DNA of 64,000 bases from Sphingopyxis macrogoltabida (GTDB lineage: Bacteria; Pseudomonadota; Alphaproteobacteria; Sphingomonadales; Sphingomonadaceae), in NCBI RefSeq assembly GCF_001314325.1, contig NZ_CP009429.1, positions 434,501-498,500 on the forward strand, in the 5' to 3' direction. The notes beneath the pieces were generated by a model. That model was not told the DNA's origin, ran no database searches, and saw only the letters and a list, made by a program, of their open reading frames with translations. How positions within the stretch are numbered: the stretch's first letter is position 1; every line of letters starts with the position of its first letter. The position numbers and the translations under genes were made by a program. Shown in pieces: positions 10,632 through 20,758 of the stretch.

Positions 10632-11993
10632 ATGGCCAAAGCGAAGCGTCAATATGTCTGCCAGAATTGCGGATCGGTTTCGTACCGGTGGCAGGGGCAG
10701 TGCGCCGATTGCAACGAGTGGAACACGCTGGTCGAAGAGGCCGGCGAAACGGCCTTTTCTGCGAAGCATGACCTGAGCCGCGGCGGGCGGACGCTCGCGC
10801 TCGAAACGCTCGATGCACAAAGTGTGATGCCCGAACGGATGCTGTGCGGGATCGCCGAATTCGACCGTGCGCTGGGTGGCGGGTTCGTCGCGGGGTCGGC
10901 GACGCTGATCGGCGGCGATCCGGGGATCGGAAAATCCACTCTGCTGCTGCAGGCGGCAGGACGGCTCGCGAAGGCAGGCAAGTCGGTGGTCTATATCAGC
11001 GGCGAGGAAGCGGCGGCGCAGGTGCGGCTGCGCGCCCAGCGGCTGGGGCTCGGCGATGCGCCGGTCGCGTTGGCGAGCGCGACGTCGGTGCGCGACATCC
11101 TCGCGACGCTCGACAGCCGCACCGCCGATTTCGTCGTCATCGATTCGATCCAGACGATGCACAGCGACCTGATCGACAGCGCACCGGGGACGGTGAGCCA
11201 GGTCCGCGCGAGCGCGCAGGAACTGATCCGCTATGCCAAGGACGGCGGCGCGGCGATCGTGCTCGTCGGCCATGTCACCAAGGACGGGACGATCGCCGGC
11301 CCCCGCGTGCTCGAACATATGGTCGACACGGTGCTGGCGTTCGAGGGCGAGCGCAGCCACCAGTATCGCATCCTCCGCGCGGTCAAGAACCGCTTCGGCG
11401 GCACCGACGAGATCGGGGTGTTCGCGATGGGCGAGGAGGGGTTGGGCGAGGTCGCCAACCCGTCGAGCCTGTTCCTGACCGACCGCAGCCGTGACGTGCC
11501 GGGATCGGTGGTCTTCCCGGCGCTCGAAGGGACGCGCCCGGTGCTCGTCGAGGTGCAGGCGCTGACGGTGCGGCTGGCAAGCGGCGCGACGCCGCGGCGG
11601 GCCGTGGTCGGCTGGGACAGCGGACGCCTCGCGATGGTGCTCGCGGTGCTGGAGGCGCGCTGCGGGCTGCAGATGGGCGCTGCCGAAGTCTATCTCAACA
11701 TCGCGGGCGGTTACCGTCTGACCGATCCCGCTGCCGATCTGGCGGTTGCGGCCGCGCTGATTTCGGCGTTCAGCGAGCGGCCGGTGCCTGCCGATGCGAT
11801 CGTGTTCGGCGAATTGTCGCTGTCGGGCGAGGTGCGGCAGGTCGCGCACGACGGGCTGCGGCTGCGCGAGGCCGCAAAGCTCGGCTTTTCGCGCGGCTGG
11901 GGGCCGAAAGGCATGAAAGGTGTCGGCGGAATTTCGGTCACCGGTTTCGGCCGCCTCGGCGAACTCGTTGACCTGATGCTCGGGCGCGACTAG
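10632..11993 (+). CDS. radA: DNA repair protein RadA
   Basis: A 453-residue RadA (Sms), a RecA-like ATPase and helicase that promotes branch migration in homologous recombination. Domain order is as expected: an N-terminal C4 zinc finger (CQNCG...CADC, residues 10-27), a RecA-fold ATPase with Walker [11 protein letters not shown] near residues 95-104, the RadA signature KNRFG in [10 protein letters not shown], and a C-terminal Lon-protease-like domain. The ATG at 10632 is chosen because [14 protein letters not shown] is the conserved beginning; earlier in-frame sequence covers the repeat element. cvpA follows 10 bases later. Confidence 0.96.
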   Translation: MAKAKRQYVCQNCGSVSYRWQGQCADCNEWNTLVEEAGETAFSAKHDLSRGGRTLALETLDAQSVMPERMLCGIAEFDRALGGGFVAGSATLIGGDPGIGKSTLLLQAAGRLAKAGKSVVYISGEEAAAQVRLRAQRLGLGDAPVALASATSVRDILATLDSRTADFVVIDSIQTMHSDLIDSAPGTVSQVRASAQELIRYAKDGGAAIVLVGHVTKDGTIAGPRVLEHMVDTVLAFEGERSHQYRILRAVKNRFGGTDEIGVFAMGEEGLGEVANPSSLFLTDRSRDVPGSVVFPALEGTRPVLVEVQALTVRLASGATPRRAVVGWDSGRLAMVLAVLEARCGLQMGAAEVYLNIAGGYRLTDPAADLAVAAALISAFSERPVPADAIVFGELSLSGEVRQVAHDGLRLREAAKLGFSRGWGPKGMKGVGGISVTGFGRLGELVDLMLGRD

Positions 11994-12003
11994 CGACCGG
12001 CGA

Positions 12004-12564
12004 ATGGGAAGTCTGACGGCTCTGGATATCCTCGTGCTGACGCTGGTCGGCGGCGGCGCGGTGCTCGGTTTCATGCGTGGGCTGGTACAGGAGGTGACGA
12101 CCCTTCTGGCCTGGGTGCTGGCGATTCTGGCGGTGCGTTTTTTCCACCCGATGGCCACCGATTTGCTGTCGGGCTGGATCGAGGCGCCCGGCGGCGCGGC
12201 GATGCTCGCTTTCGTGGTGCTGTTCGGCGGAGTCTTCATAGCTGCCAAATGGGGATCGCGCGCGATGGGACAGCGCAGCCGCGCTTCGCTCGTCGGCGGC
12301 TTCGACCGCGGGCTCGGCGCCGGTTTCGGGGCGGTGAAGGGGCTGATCGTCGCGACCCTGCTCTTCATGGTTGTCACGCTGCTGTACGACATCGGCTACG
12401 GCAATGCGCAGCGGCCCGCGTGGATGGCCGAAAGCCGCACCTATCCGGCGCTCAACGCGACGAGCGCGGCGATGAGCAAGGTGATCGCCGAACGCCGCGC
12501 CGCGGCGCGCGAGGACAGCGCGGCGGCGGCAAAACAGGACGCGGCCGAAGCGGCAAAGCAATGA
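12004..12564 (+). CDS. cvpA: CvpA family membrane protein
   Basis: A 186-residue inner-membrane protein with about four hydrophobic segments (roughly residues 5-23, 27-50, 62-82 and 103-125) and the CvpA start pattern LTALDILVLTLVGGGAVLGF. The C-terminal 40 residues are an Ala/Lys/Glu-rich helix. CvpA is needed for colicin V production in Escherichia coli and is linked to envelope stress elsewhere; its molecular role is unsettled. In many alphaproteobacteria cvpA lies between radA and purF; here the following gene is an Fe-S scaffold-like gene, overlapping by four bases (ATGA at 12561). Confidence 0.9.
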   Translation: MGSLTALDILVLTLVGGGAVLGFMRGLVQEVTTLLAWVLAILAVRFFHPMATDLLSGWIEAPGGAAMLAFVVLFGGVFIAAKWGSRAMGQRSRASLVGGFDRGLGAGFGAVKGLIVATLLFMVVTLLYDIGYGNAQRPAWMAESRTYPALNATSAAMSKVIAERRAAAREDSAAAAKQDAAEAAKQ

Positions 12565-12989
12565 GCGCGCCGCTTTACAATCGCGACATATTGGCGCTGG
12601 CGGTCGCGACCGCCGAATATCTGCCCAATCCCGCCGCGGGCCACCATGCCAGCGCCCGCGCGCCGCTGTGCGGCAGCCGGATTCTCCTCGATCTCGACAC
12701 CGGCGACGATGGACGCGTGACCGGGGTCGGCATGCATGTCGAAGCCTGCGCGCTCGGGCAGGCGTCGGCGACATTGCTCGCGCGGCATGCGGCGGGGCGC
12801 GGCCTTGCCGAGTTTCGCGCCGCGCGCGAAGCGATCGCGGGCTGGTTCGCCGGCACCGGCGCGTTGCCCGACTGGCCGGGCTTCGACCTGCTCGCCCCGG
12901 CGCGCGATTATCCGGCGCGCCACGGCGCGATCCTGTTGCCCTTCGACGCCGCGATCGCAGCGCTCGAGGAACAGGCGGCGCGGGCGTGA
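12561..12989 (+). CDS. IscU/NifU-like iron-sulfur scaffold family protein
   Basis: A 142-residue protein related to the IscU/NifU N-terminal scaffold domain. Two of the three cluster-ligand cysteines can be placed, in APLCGSRI and EACALGQAS. The third, expected in an RxKCA-like segment, falls at PARHGAIL, where the Cys is replaced by Gly. It may therefore be a degenerate scaffold, a transfer protein or something with another function. It starts inside the cvpA stop (ATGA) and is followed directly by the antiporter gene (GTGA/ATG), so the three are probably co-translated. Family assignment is fairly good; activity is uncertain. Confidence 0.8.
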   Translation: MSAPLYNRDILALAVATAEYLPNPAAGHHASARAPLCGSRILLDLDTGDDGRVTGVGMHVEACALGQASATLLARHAAGRGLAEFRAAREAIAGWFAGTGALPDWPGFDLLAPARDYPARHGAILLPFDAAIAALEEQAARA

Positions 12990-12991
12990 CG

Positions 12992-14878
12992 ATGCTGGCG
13001 CTCGCCGCGGCCGCGACCGAGGTTGCAGCGGAGAATGCGACCGACGCGGCGCTGGTCGAAGGGGCGATCCTGCTCGGCGTCGCGACTTTGTTCGTGCTGA
13101 TCTTTCGCCGCCTCGGGCTCGGCGCGGTGCTCGGTTATCTGATCGCCGGCGCGCTCGTCGGGCCGCACGGGCTGGGCCTCGTCGGCGGCGGCGAATCGAA
13201 GCTCGCCTTCGCCGAACTCGGGATTGCCTTCCTGCTGTTCCTCGTCGGGCTGGAATTGCATCCGCGGCGCCTGTGGGAGCTGCGGCGCGCGATCTTCGGG
13301 CTCGGGCTGGTGCAGGTCGTGGCGACCGGGCTGATCCTCACGGCGCTGATCTTCCTCACCCTCGGTTTCAGTTGGCAGGCGGCGCTGGCGCTCGGCCTGC
13401 CGCTGGCGCTGTCGTCGACCGCTCAGGTACTCCCCAGCCTCAAGAGTTCGGGGCGGATCAATTCGCCTTTTGGCGAAAAGGCCTTCTCGATCCTGCTGTT
13501 TCAGGATCTGGCGATCGTGCCGATGATCACCATCGTCGCCGCGCTGTCGCGCGCGCCCGCCGATCCCTCGGCGCCGCCGGGCGGGATGATGGCGCTCTAT
13601 ACGGTGCTGGCGATTGCGGGGCTGGTGCTGGCGGGGCGGTTCGTCCTCAACCCGCTGCTCCGCGTCGTCGGGCGCTATGGCGAGCGCGAGCTGTTCGTCG
13701 TCGTCGGGCTGCTCGCGATCCTGGCGAGCGCGGCGCTGATGCACAGCCTCCACCTGTCGACCGCGCTCGGGGCGTTCGTCGCCGGGGTGATGCTCGCCGA
13801 TTCGCCGTACCGGCATGAAATCGAATCGGACGTCGAGCCGTTCCGCCTGATCCTGCTCGGCCTGTTTTTCCTCGCGGTCGGCATGGTGCTCGATATCGAT
13901 GCGGTGATGGCGCGGCCGTTGCTCGTCGTCGGGCTCGCGCTGGGGCTCGTGGCGGTCAAGGTCAGCGTGCTCACCGTCATCGTGCGGCTGTTCGGCAAGA
14001 GCTGGAAGACCGCGCTGGGGCTGGGCCTGCTGCTGAGCCAGGGCGGTGAATTCGGTTTCCTGCTGTTCACCCAGGCGGCCGACGCGCTGCTGATCGAGCC
14101 GGCGGCGGCGAGCCTGTTCAGCGCGGTGGTGACGCTGTCGATGGTGACGACGCCGTTCCTGATGCTGTTTGCGCGCAACCTTGAGTTCTCGCCCGACCGC
14201 GACGGCGAAATGCCCGAGGGACCCGACGAGGCGCCGCGCGGGTCGGCAATCGTCATCGGTTACGGGCGGTTCGGGCAGATCGTCGCGCAGATGCTGAACG
14301 GCGTCGCCTGCTCGGTGACGCTGATCGACAAGAAGCCGAGCCAGATCGAACTGTCGAGCCGCTTCGACACCAAGGTCTATTTCGGCGACGGGCTACGCGT
14401 CGACCTGCTCCGCCGCGCGGGGGCCGACGAAGCGCGGCTGATCATCTTCTGCATCGACGATGCGTCCGTCGACGCGGCGGCGCTCAAGCCCGTGGTCGAG
14501 GCCTTTCCGCAGGCGAGAGTGCTGACGCGCGTGTTCGACCGCCGCCAGCTGATGGCGATCGACGGCGCGGGCACGGCGGGCGCGGTGCGCGAGGTGTTCG
14601 AAAGCTCGATCGCACTGGGGCTCCTCGCGCTCCGCGAACTCGACGTCGATCCGCGCGAGATGGAGGACGTCGAAACTGCGCTTCGCCATCTCGACCAGAC
14701 GCGGTTCGACGCGCAGATGGCCGACGGCGACCTGTCGGCGGGCATGGATCACCGGTTCAAGCCGGGCGGCGGACGCGAGGCGACGAGCGTGCTTGAAGCG
14801 CTGCGCCAGCGGCGGCAGGCGGCGAAGGCGGCGAAGGACGAGGAAGGCGAGCGCGGGGCGCGATCAACCGCGAGTTGA
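12992..14878 (+). CDS. Monovalent cation:proton antiporter, CPA2 (Kef-type) family with RCK domain
   Basis: About 628 residues. The N-terminal two thirds hold about twelve membrane helices of the Na+/H+ exchanger fold, with GELGIAFLLFLVGLEL-like and SSTAQVLPSL segments and the conserved FQDLAIVP motif. The C-terminal part is a Rossmann-like RCK_N/TrkA domain that starts AIVIGYGRFGQIVAQML near residue 417. This is the layout of KefB/KefC glutathione-gated K+ efflux systems, though glutathione gating cannot be deduced. A GTG at 12986 overlapping the upstream stop is an equally likely start. Its last 15 bases overlap the end of the converging aroB gene. Confidence 0.92.
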   Translation: MLALAAAATEVAAENATDAALVEGAILLGVATLFVLIFRRLGLGAVLGYLIAGALVGPHGLGLVGGGESKLAFAELGIAFLLFLVGLELHPRRLWELRRAIFGLGLVQVVATGLILTALIFLTLGFSWQAALALGLPLALSSTAQVLPSLKSSGRINSPFGEKAFSILLFQDLAIVPMITIVAALSRAPADPSAPPGGMMALYTVLAIAGLVLAGRFVLNPLLRVVGRYGERELFVVVGLLAILASAALMHSLHLSTALGAFVAGVMLADSPYRHEIESDVEPFRLILLGLFFLAVGMVLDIDAVMARPLLVVGLALGLVAVKVSVLTVIVRLFGKSWKTALGLGLLLSQGGEFGFLLFTQAADALLIEPAAASLFSAVVTLSMVTTPFLMLFARNLEFSPDRDGEMPEGPDEAPRGSAIVIGYGRFGQIVAQMLNGVACSVTLIDKKPSQIELSSRFDTKVYFGDGLRVDLLRRAGADEARLIIFCIDDASVDAAALKPVVEAFPQARVLTRVFDRRQLMAIDGAGTAGAVREVFESSIALGLLALRELDVDPREMEDVETALRHLDQTRFDAQMADGDLSAGMDHRFKPGGGREATSVLEALRQRRQAAKAAKDEEGERGARSTAS

Positions 14879-15976
14879 GGCGGCGCCGTCGAGGAACGCC
14901 GCGACCGCATTCAGCCCATAATCTTCGGTGACGAAGCTCTGTCCGATGCCGCGGGTCAGGATCAGCGGCAATTTGCCGCCGCGAACCTTTTTGTCGTGCG
15001 CCATATGGTCGGCGAGGGCACGGCCGCCGGTGTTGATGCCGGCGCTGGCGAGGCTGTGCGGCAGGTCGACGCTGGCCAGATGGTCGCGCACGCGCGCCGC
15101 ATCTTCGGGCGGGCAAAGGCCGTTTGCGGCGGAGAATTGATGCGCGAGCACCATGCCCGCCGCGACCGCTTCGCCGTGGAGCAGCCGGTCCGAATAGCCG
15201 GTCTCGGCCTCGAGCGCGTGTCCGAAGCTGTGGCCGAGGTTGAGCAGCGCACGGATATCCTGCGTTTCACGTTCGTCGGCCGCGACGATACGCGCCTTGG
15301 CCGCGACGCTGTGCGCGATCGCATGCGCGCGCGCGGCGCTGTCGCCGGCGAGCAGGGCGGCGCCATGTTCCTCGCACCAGCTAAAGAAGGCCGAATCGTC
15401 GATCAGGCCATATTTGACGACTTCGGCATAGCCGGCGCCGAGTTCGCGGCGCGGCAAGGTTGCGAGCGTCGTCGGATCGATCACGACGAGCGCCGGCTGA
15501 TGGAAGGCGCCGATCAGATTCTTGCCCGCGGGAACGTTGATCGCGGTCTTGCCGCCGACGCTGCTGTCGACCTGCGCCAATAAGGTGGTCGGGACCTGGA
15601 TGAAGTTGCAGCCGCGCTTGACGATACTGCACGCGAAGCCGACGAGATCGCCGATCACGCCGCCGCCCAGCGCGATGACATGATCGCTGCGCTCGACGCC
15701 TTCGCCGATCAGCCATTCGGTGAGCCGGGCAAGGCCGGCCCAGCTCTTCGTCGCTTCGCCCGGATCGAGCACGAAGGAGGAGAAGGAGATATTCTCCATC
15801 GCCAGCGAGGTGCCGACCTTGGTCAGATAATGGTCGGCGACGTGACGGTCGGTGACGATCATCGTCCGCGGACGTTTGAGCAGCGGTGCGATATGGCGGC
15901 CGATGTCCGCGAGCAGCCCGTCGCCGATCAGGATCGGATAGCTGCGCTTGCCGAGCTCGACGGTCAGGGTTTGCAT
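14864..15976 (-). CDS. aroB: 3-dehydroquinate synthase
   Basis: A 370-residue AroB, which converts DAHP to 3-dehydroquinate in the shikimate pathway using NAD+ and a divalent metal. The conserved block [13 protein letters not shown] near residues 100-112 and the [20 protein letters not shown] block are present. The metal ligands appear in the [23 protein letters not shown] and [10 protein letters not shown] segments. The ATG at 15976 gives the expected N-terminus [15 protein letters not shown] and overlaps the upstream aroK by 13 bases, so the two genes are coupled as in most proteobacteria. Confidence 0.97.
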   Translation of the reverse strand: MQTLTVELGKRSYPILIGDGLLADIGRHIAPLLKRPRTMIVTDRHVADHYLTKVGTSLAMENISFSSFVLDPGEATKSWAGLARLTEWLIGEGVERSDHVIALGGGVIGDLVGFACSIVKRGCNFIQVPTTLLAQVDSSVGGKTAINVPAGKNLIGAFHQPALVVIDPTTLATLPRRELGAGYAEVVKYGLIDDSAFFSWCEEHGAALLAGDSAARAHAIAHSVAAKARIVAADERETQDIRALLNLGHSFGHALEAETGYSDRLLHGEAVAAGMVLAHQFSAANGLCPPEDAARVRDHLASVDLPHSLASAGINTGGRALADHMAHDKKVRGGKLPLILTRGIGQSFVTEDYGLNAVAAFLDGAASTRG

Positions 15977-16539
15977 GTTGCGATGGCCTCCATGATCGCG
16001 CGCACCGTATGCTCGTGCGGCGTGCTCGCCGAACTGACGCGCAGATGCGCCTCGGCGTAGATAGGGTTGCGGACCGCGGCGAGTTCGCGGAGCACCTCGC
16101 CCGGGTCGCGGTCCTTGAGCAGCGGGCGGTGGCTGCGCCGCGCGACGCGGTCGACGAGCGTCGGGATATCGGCGTCGAGCCAGATGCACAGGCTGCTTTC
16201 AAGGATCAGTGCGCGCGTGTCGTCGTTGATGAAGGCACCGCCGCCGGTCGCCAGCACCAGCGGCTTGCCGGTCAGCAGCCGCTGGATCACTCGCCGTTCG
16301 CCATCGCGAAAATGGGCTTCGCCGAAGCGCGCGAAAATATCCGAAATCGTCATGCCCGCCGCGCGCTCGATCTCGTCGTCGGCGTCGGCAAAGCGCATGC
16401 CGAGCCGCTGCGCGAGGCGGCGTCCGATCGTCGATTTTCCCGATCCCATCAGCCCGACGAGCACGATCGAGCGCTCGCGGATCGACGCAGGTATGGCCTG
16501 CGAGCGAGTGGTGGCCGGGCTTTTCGGGTTTCGCGACAT
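15964..16539 (-). CDS. aroK: Shikimate kinase
   Basis: A 191-residue shikimate kinase that makes shikimate-3-phosphate with ATP. Walker A is GLMGSGKST near residues 28-36, the shikimate-binding DADDEIE and FRDGERRVI segments follow, and the GGGAF motif and the lid region with RPLLKDRDP are clear. The start at 16539 (MSRNPKSP) is 75 codons inside a longer open frame whose upstream part overlaps a divergent gene; this position leaves a normal-length enzyme with a short leader. aroK is the first gene of the aroK-aroB operon, divergent from the small membrane-protein gene at 16577. Confidence 0.95.
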   Translation of the reverse strand: MSRNPKSPATTRSQAIPASIRERSIVLVGLMGSGKSTIGRRLAQRLGMRFADADDEIERAAGMTISDIFARFGEAHFRDGERRVIQRLLTGKPLVLATGGGAFINDDTRALILESSLCIWLDADIPTLVDRVARRSHRPLLKDRDPGEVLRELAAVRNPIYAEAHLRVSSASTPHEHTVRAIMEAIATCKP

Positions 16540-16576
16540 GGTGCGCGCGGCTATACCGCCGAAGCGGCGCGGAACA

Positions 16577-16786
16577 ATGGTTTTCGCCGGTACGACGAAT
16601 GGTGGGCATTGGATATTGCGCGCGAAGGGCAGATCGGGAAAAGGCCGCTGGATTGCACGATCGATCGTGCTGGCCCTGCTGCTCGTCGCCTTCTGGCTGT
16701 TCCTGCTGTTTCTGGGCCGGCCGATCGAGCCAAGGACGATTGAGGTGGACGTGACCGACAAGATTGCCGAAAGCGGGACGCGATGA
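16577..16786 (+). CDS. Small single-pass membrane protein, unknown function
   Basis: A 69-residue protein with one clear membrane helix ([20 protein letters not shown], about residues 26-45) after a basic N-terminus and before a charged tail, which suggests N-in topology with a short periplasmic C-terminus. I do not recognise a family. It overlaps the next gene by four bases (ATGA at 16783), so both are likely translated together. A longer form from ATG 16538 would overlap the aroK start codon and is less likely. Being coupled to an exported Pro-rich protein, it may act with it in the envelope. Confidence 0.6.
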   Translation: MVFAGTTNGGHWILRAKGRSGKGRWIARSIVLALLLVAFWLFLLFLGRPIEPRTIEVDVTDKIAESGTR

Positions 16787-18600
16787 AGAAGTCGATCCCA
16801 TCGCTGACGCTGGGCCTGTCGGGTGCCGCCATCGCTGCCGTGCTGGTCTTGCCTGCGCTCGCACAGGAATCGCTGTTGCCCGAAGGCTTCGGCAATCCTG
16901 CGGAAACCCCGGCACCGCGCCCGTCGCCGACGCCGTCGCCCACCGCGACGCCCGCACCGACCGCGACGCCGAAGGCCGGGTCGCCGCCCCCGCCCCCGGT
17001 CACCGCGACGCTCGGGAGCAGCGCCGCGAGCGATACCGGCGATACGGAAGAAGGCGAGGAGGGCGAAGAGGTCGCGCCCGGGACGCTGAAATATGACTTG
17101 CCGCCCGGCGCGCGCCGGCTGCTAACCCGCATCGGGCCGCTGACCCCGGAAACCGGCGGGCTCGGCCCCGATGCATTCGGTGTGCGTGGCCAATATGCCG
17201 CCGCGATCATGCGGGGCACCCGCGGCGAGCTTGCGTCGCGCTGGGGGCAGATATTGCTGCGGCGGTCGCTCGTGTCGGCGATCGACACGCCCGACACGAT
17301 CAACGGCGCCGACCTTGCCGCCGAACGCGCGGCGTTGCTCTTGCGCATGGGCGAATCGATTGCGGCGCGCTGGATCGTGCAGTCGGTCGATTATGACCGC
17401 GCCAGTCCGCGCCTCGTTTCGGTCGCGCAGCAGACCTTCCTCGCCAACGCCGATCCGGCCGGCATGTGCGCCTATGTCCCTGCGGGGCTGGCGCATGGCG
17501 ACGAACAGGCATGGCGCCTCGCCGCCGCGATCTGCGCCGGCCTGTCGGGCGAAGCGGGACCCGCCGGCTGGGCGATCGGGCGCGTGCGGTCGAGCGGCAA
17601 GATTTCCAACTTCGACATCCTGCTCGCCGAGCGCGTGCTCGGCGCGACCGGCGCGGGGCGCCGCTCGACGACGATCGAATGGGACAAGGTCGACCGGCTG
17701 ACGAGCTGGCGCTTCGGGATGGCGACCGCGACCGCGGTTCCGATTCCCGAGCCGCTGCGCGCTTCGGAGCCTGCCTATATGCGTGGCTGGACGGTGCTGG
17801 CCCCGATGACCGACATGACGCAGCGGATCGCGGCGGCGCCCGATGCCGCGGCGCGCGGGGTGCTGTCGAGCGAGGCCTATGTCTCGCTGCTCAGCGCCGC
17901 GGCGGGTCAGGAAGAGCCCACCGAAGCGCTCACGGCGCAAACCGACGCGCTGCGTAACGCCTTCGGCGCGGCGAGCGGTATCGAACGTTATACCGCGATG
18001 CAGGGATTGTGGGGCGCCGATGCGAACACGCCCGGCCGCTATGCCGCGATGATCGCGACGGCGCGCGCCGCCGCGGCGCTGCCGGTGAGCACCGAGGTCG
18101 GCGACGATCCGTGGCAGCTCGTGGGGTCGATGTTCGCCGGCGGATATGATCGCAATGCGATCGACTGGGTGCCCACCATATCGGTCGGCAGCCGGACGTG
18201 GGGCTTGCTCGCGGTCGGTTCGCCGCGGCCGCTGAACGGCACCAACGCGAGCGCGATCGGCAATTTCGCCGGCGGCGACGACAGTGCCGGATCGCTGCGT
18301 TCGAAATTCCTGCTCGCCGGGCTCGCGGGGCTCGGCCGTATCGATGCCGGCGCCGCCGCCTCGGCGGCAAGCGATCTCGACGTCGATCTCGGCAAGCAGA
18401 CGCGCTGGTCGCGCGCGATCATGGCGGCGGCCGAACGGCGCGAACCCGGCATGGTCGCTTTGCTCGCCGCGGCGGGGATGCAGGGCGACTGGTCGAAGGT
18501 GCCGCCCTATCACCTCTATTATATCGTCCGGTCCCTGCGCGAAGTCGGGCTCGGCTCCGAAGCGCGGATGATCGCCGCCGAAGCGCTGGTGCGTGTCTGA
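16783..18600 (+). CDS. Exported protein with Pro/Thr-rich linker and helical-repeat body, unknown function
   Basis: A 605-residue protein with a signal peptide (about residues 1-27, ending ALAQ), then a low-complexity Pro/Thr/Ala stretch (about 38-75) and an acidic patch, then about 500 residues rich in Ala and Leu without cysteine clusters or known motifs. The body has regularly spaced Ala-rich helices that resemble an alpha-solenoid. I do not recognise an enzymatic motif. The Pro-rich stretch could span peptidoglycan or serve as a flexible tether. It is coupled to the small membrane protein upstream and is followed by a large inverted repeat before xerD. Coding status is supported by length, signal peptide and tight overlap. 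Confidence 0.75.
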   Translation: MKKSIPSLTLGLSGAAIAAVLVLPALAQESLLPEGFGNPAETPAPRPSPTPSPTATPAPTATPKAGSPPPPPVTATLGSSAASDTGDTEEGEEGEEVAPGTLKYDLPPGARRLLTRIGPLTPETGGLGPDAFGVRGQYAAAIMRGTRGELASRWGQILLRRSLVSAIDTPDTINGADLAAERAALLLRMGESIAARWIVQSVDYDRASPRLVSVAQQTFLANADPAGMCAYVPAGLAHGDEQAWRLAAAICAGLSGEAGPAGWAIGRVRSSGKISNFDILLAERVLGATGAGRRSTTIEWDKVDRLTSWRFGMATATAVPIPEPLRASEPAYMRGWTVLAPMTDMTQRIAAAPDAAARGVLSSEAYVSLLSAAAGQEEPTEALTAQTDALRNAFGAASGIERYTAMQGLWGADANTPGRYAAMIATARAAAALPVSTEVGDDPWQLVGSMFAGGYDRNAIDWVPTISVGSRTWGLLAVGSPRPLNGTNASAIGNFAGGDDSAGSLRSKFLLAGLAGLGRIDAGAAASAASDLDVDLGKQTRWSRAIMAAAERREPGMVALLAAAGMQGDWSKVPPYHLYYIVRSLREVGLGSEARMIAAEALVRV

Positions 18601-18614
18601 GTCCATCAAAGTGC

Positions 18615-18720
18615 GGCGCCGGCCCGCGCCCCCACCCGGCCTCCCAACGACATGTTACGCTGTTTGGGAGGCCCTCGGCGCCACGCGTCGCCTCGGGCGG
18701 TGGGGGCGCGGGCCGGTGCC
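18615..18720. repeat. Large nested inverted repeat between the exported-protein gene and xerD
   Basis: Outer arms of 22 bases (18615-18636 and 18699-18720) pair with a single mismatch. Inside them, GGCCTCCCAA (18638-18647) pairs with TTGGGAGGCC (18664-18673). The whole gap between the two genes is about 130 bases, so the structure fills most of it. It could be a terminator, an attenuator ahead of xerD, or a mobile palindromic element. The outer stem is very G+C-rich and there is no T-run. Confidence 0.7.
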
Positions 18721-18731
18721 GGGCCTTTGCA

Positions 18732-19655
18732 ATGTCTGATGGGGCTCTTATCGAGCGCTTTCTCGAGATGATGGCGGCCGAGCGCGGGGCGTCGCGCAAC
18801 ACGCTGGCCGCCTATCGCCGCGATCTGGAACAGGCTGCCGAACTCGCCAAGGGCAGTCTTGCGGACGCCGATACGGCGACGCTCAGAAAATTGATGGCGG
18901 GTTATCAGTCGCTTGCCGCAAGCAGCGCGGCGCGCAAGCTGTCGGCGCTACGCCAGTTCTTCGCCTTTTTGCTCGACGAGGGCGAACGCCCCGACAATCC
19001 GGCGCTCGACATCGCGCGTCCCGCGACGCGGCGGCCGCTGCCGCGCATCGTGACGCACGACGACGTCGAACGGCTGTTCGCGCAGGCGGGCGAGGAGGCG
19101 GCGGGCGAAACGCCGCCCGCGGCCGCGGTCCGCATGCTGCTGCTGATCGAGCTTCTCTATGGCTCGGGTTTGCGCGCGAGCGAACTTGTGACGCTGCCGC
19201 GGCGCGCGGTTGCGGGGACGCGCGAGTATCTGATCGTGCGCGGCAAGGGCGACAAGGAGCGGTTGGTACCGCTCTCCGAACGCGCGCGTGACGCGCTGGG
19301 CCGCTGGTTGCCGCTGCTCGCCGACGGGTCGCCGTGGCTCTTTCCGTCGGGCAAGGCGCATCTGTCGCGCGTGCGGCTGTTCCAGATGCTGCGCGAACTC
19401 GCGGGCCGCGCCGGGATCGATCCGGCGGCGATCAGTCCGCATGTGCTGCGCCATGCCTTTGCGACCCACCTGCTCGAGGGCGGCGCCGATTTGCGCGCAT
19501 TGCAGTTGATGCTCGGCCACGCCGATATCGCGACGACCGAGATTTACACCCATGTCGACAGCCGCCGTCTCGTCGAACTGGTCAACCGGCGGCATCCGCT
19601 GGCGCGGATGGATGTCGCGGCGGCGGGCGTTGACGTTGCGGCGCCTTCGTCCTAG
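18732..19655 (+). CDS. xerD: Tyrosine recombinase XerD (XerC/D family)
   Basis: A 307-residue tyrosine recombinase that resolves chromosome dimers at dif with its partner. The N-terminal SAM-like DNA-binding domain covers about residues 1-90. The catalytic domain has Arg in YGSGLRASELVTL, His-x-x-Arg in SPHVLRHAFATHLL, a downstream His in LMLGHADI and the nucleophilic Tyr in TEIYTHV. The position directly before accA and near aroKB matches xerD rather than xerC in other alphaproteobacteria as I recall, but the two are hard to separate by eye. Start ATG 18732 gives MSDGALIERFLEMM. This is a housekeeping recombinase, not an island integrase. Confidence 0.9.
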   Translation: MSDGALIERFLEMMAAERGASRNTLAAYRRDLEQAAELAKGSLADADTATLRKLMAGYQSLAASSAARKLSALRQFFAFLLDEGERPDNPALDIARPATRRPLPRIVTHDDVERLFAQAGEEAAGETPPAAAVRMLLLIELLYGSGLRASELVTLPRRAVAGTREYLIVRGKGDKERLVPLSERARDALGRWLPLLADGSPWLFPSGKAHLSRVRLFQMLRELAGRAGIDPAAISPHVLRHAFATHLLEGGADLRALQLMLGHADIATTEIYTHVDSRRLVELVNRRHPLARMDVAAAGVDVAAPSS

Positions 19656-19664
19656 CGACGGCGC

Positions 19665-20612
19665 ATGACAGCCTTTCTGGACTTCGAAAAACAGGTCGCG
19701 GCGCTCGATCGCCAGATTGCCGAACTGCGCGAGATGGGCGACGACCCGACGCTCGACATCGATGGCGACGTCGCGCGGCTGGAGGCCAAGTCCTCGAAAT
19801 TGCTGCGCGAAATCTATGCGAAGCTGACGCCGTGGCAAAAGACACAGGTGGCGCGTCATCCCGACCGGCCGCATTTCAAACATTATGTCGCGGGGCTGTT
19901 CGACGACTGGATGCCGCTCGCCGGCGACCGGAATTTCGGCGACGATCAGGCGATCCTCGGCGGGCTCGCGCGCTTTCGCGGCCGCCGCGTGATGGTGATC
20001 GGGCACGAAAAGGGCGACGACATCCCGTCGCGCATGAAGCATAATTTCGGGATGGCGAAGCCCGAAGGCTATCGCAAGGCGATCCGCCTGATGCAGCTCG
20101 CCGACCGCTTCGGGCTGCCGGTGGTGACGCTGGTCGATACGTCGGGTGCCTTTCCGGGCATCCAGGCCGAGGAGCGCGGTCAGGCCGAAGCGATCGCCCG
20201 TTCGACCGAACAATGCCTCGCGCTCGGCGTTCCGATGATCGCGGCGGTGGTCGGCGAGGGTGGTTCGGGCGGCGCGATTGCGCTTGCGGCGGCCAATCGC
20301 GTGCTGATGTTCGAACATGCCGTCTATTCGGTGATTTCGCCCGAAGGCTGCGCCTCGATTCTGTGGCGTACCTCGGACAAGGCGGCCGATGCCGCCGCGG
20401 CGATGAAAATGTCGGCGGAGGATCTGCTGGCGCTCAGGGTCATCGACCGCATCGTTCCCGAACCGGTGGGCGGCGCGCACCGCGCGCCCGAGGTCGCGAT
20501 CGCGTCGCTGGGCGATGCGATCGCGCAGGAACTCGATGCGCTCGCCGGTCTGCCGCGCGACACATTGCTCGCCGCCCGCGAGGAAAAATTCCTCGCGATG
20601 GGCCGCGCCTGA
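19665..20612 (+). CDS. accA: Acetyl-CoA carboxylase carboxyltransferase subunit alpha
   Basis: A 315-residue AccA, which with AccD transfers the carboxyl group from biotin to acetyl-CoA to form malonyl-CoA, the first step of fatty acid synthesis. It starts MTAFLDFEKQVAALDRQIAE. The crotonase-like core shows RFGLPVVTLVDTSGAFPG and GEGGSGGAIALA, the oxyanion-hole and CoA-binding segments. The length is standard. It follows xerD by nine bases. Confidence 0.97.
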   Translation: MTAFLDFEKQVAALDRQIAELREMGDDPTLDIDGDVARLEAKSSKLLREIYAKLTPWQKTQVARHPDRPHFKHYVAGLFDDWMPLAGDRNFGDDQAILGGLARFRGRRVMVIGHEKGDDIPSRMKHNFGMAKPEGYRKAIRLMQLADRFGLPVVTLVDTSGAFPGIQAEERGQAEAIARSTEQCLALGVPMIAAVVGEGGSGGAIALAAANRVLMFEHAVYSVISPEGCASILWRTSDKAADAAAAMKMSAEDLLALRVIDRIVPEPVGGAHRAPEVAIASLGDAIAQELDALAGLPRDTLLAAREEKFLAMGRA

Positions 20613-20758
20613 CCGCCCGGAACCCGATCCGCGGCTGTCGCGTTATTTCCGCAACATATGGGCAAGCTCCGGTCCGGCCGCGGCTTGCCTTGTCGCAATC
20701 AGCGGATATTCCTGCGCAAGGGATAGATCCGGCAAGAGACCATGAGGGAGGCGCACCG

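Noticed and set aside
18732..19655. Tyrosine recombinase as a mobile element integrase
   Set aside because: Sequence and position next to accA fit the housekeeping XerD.
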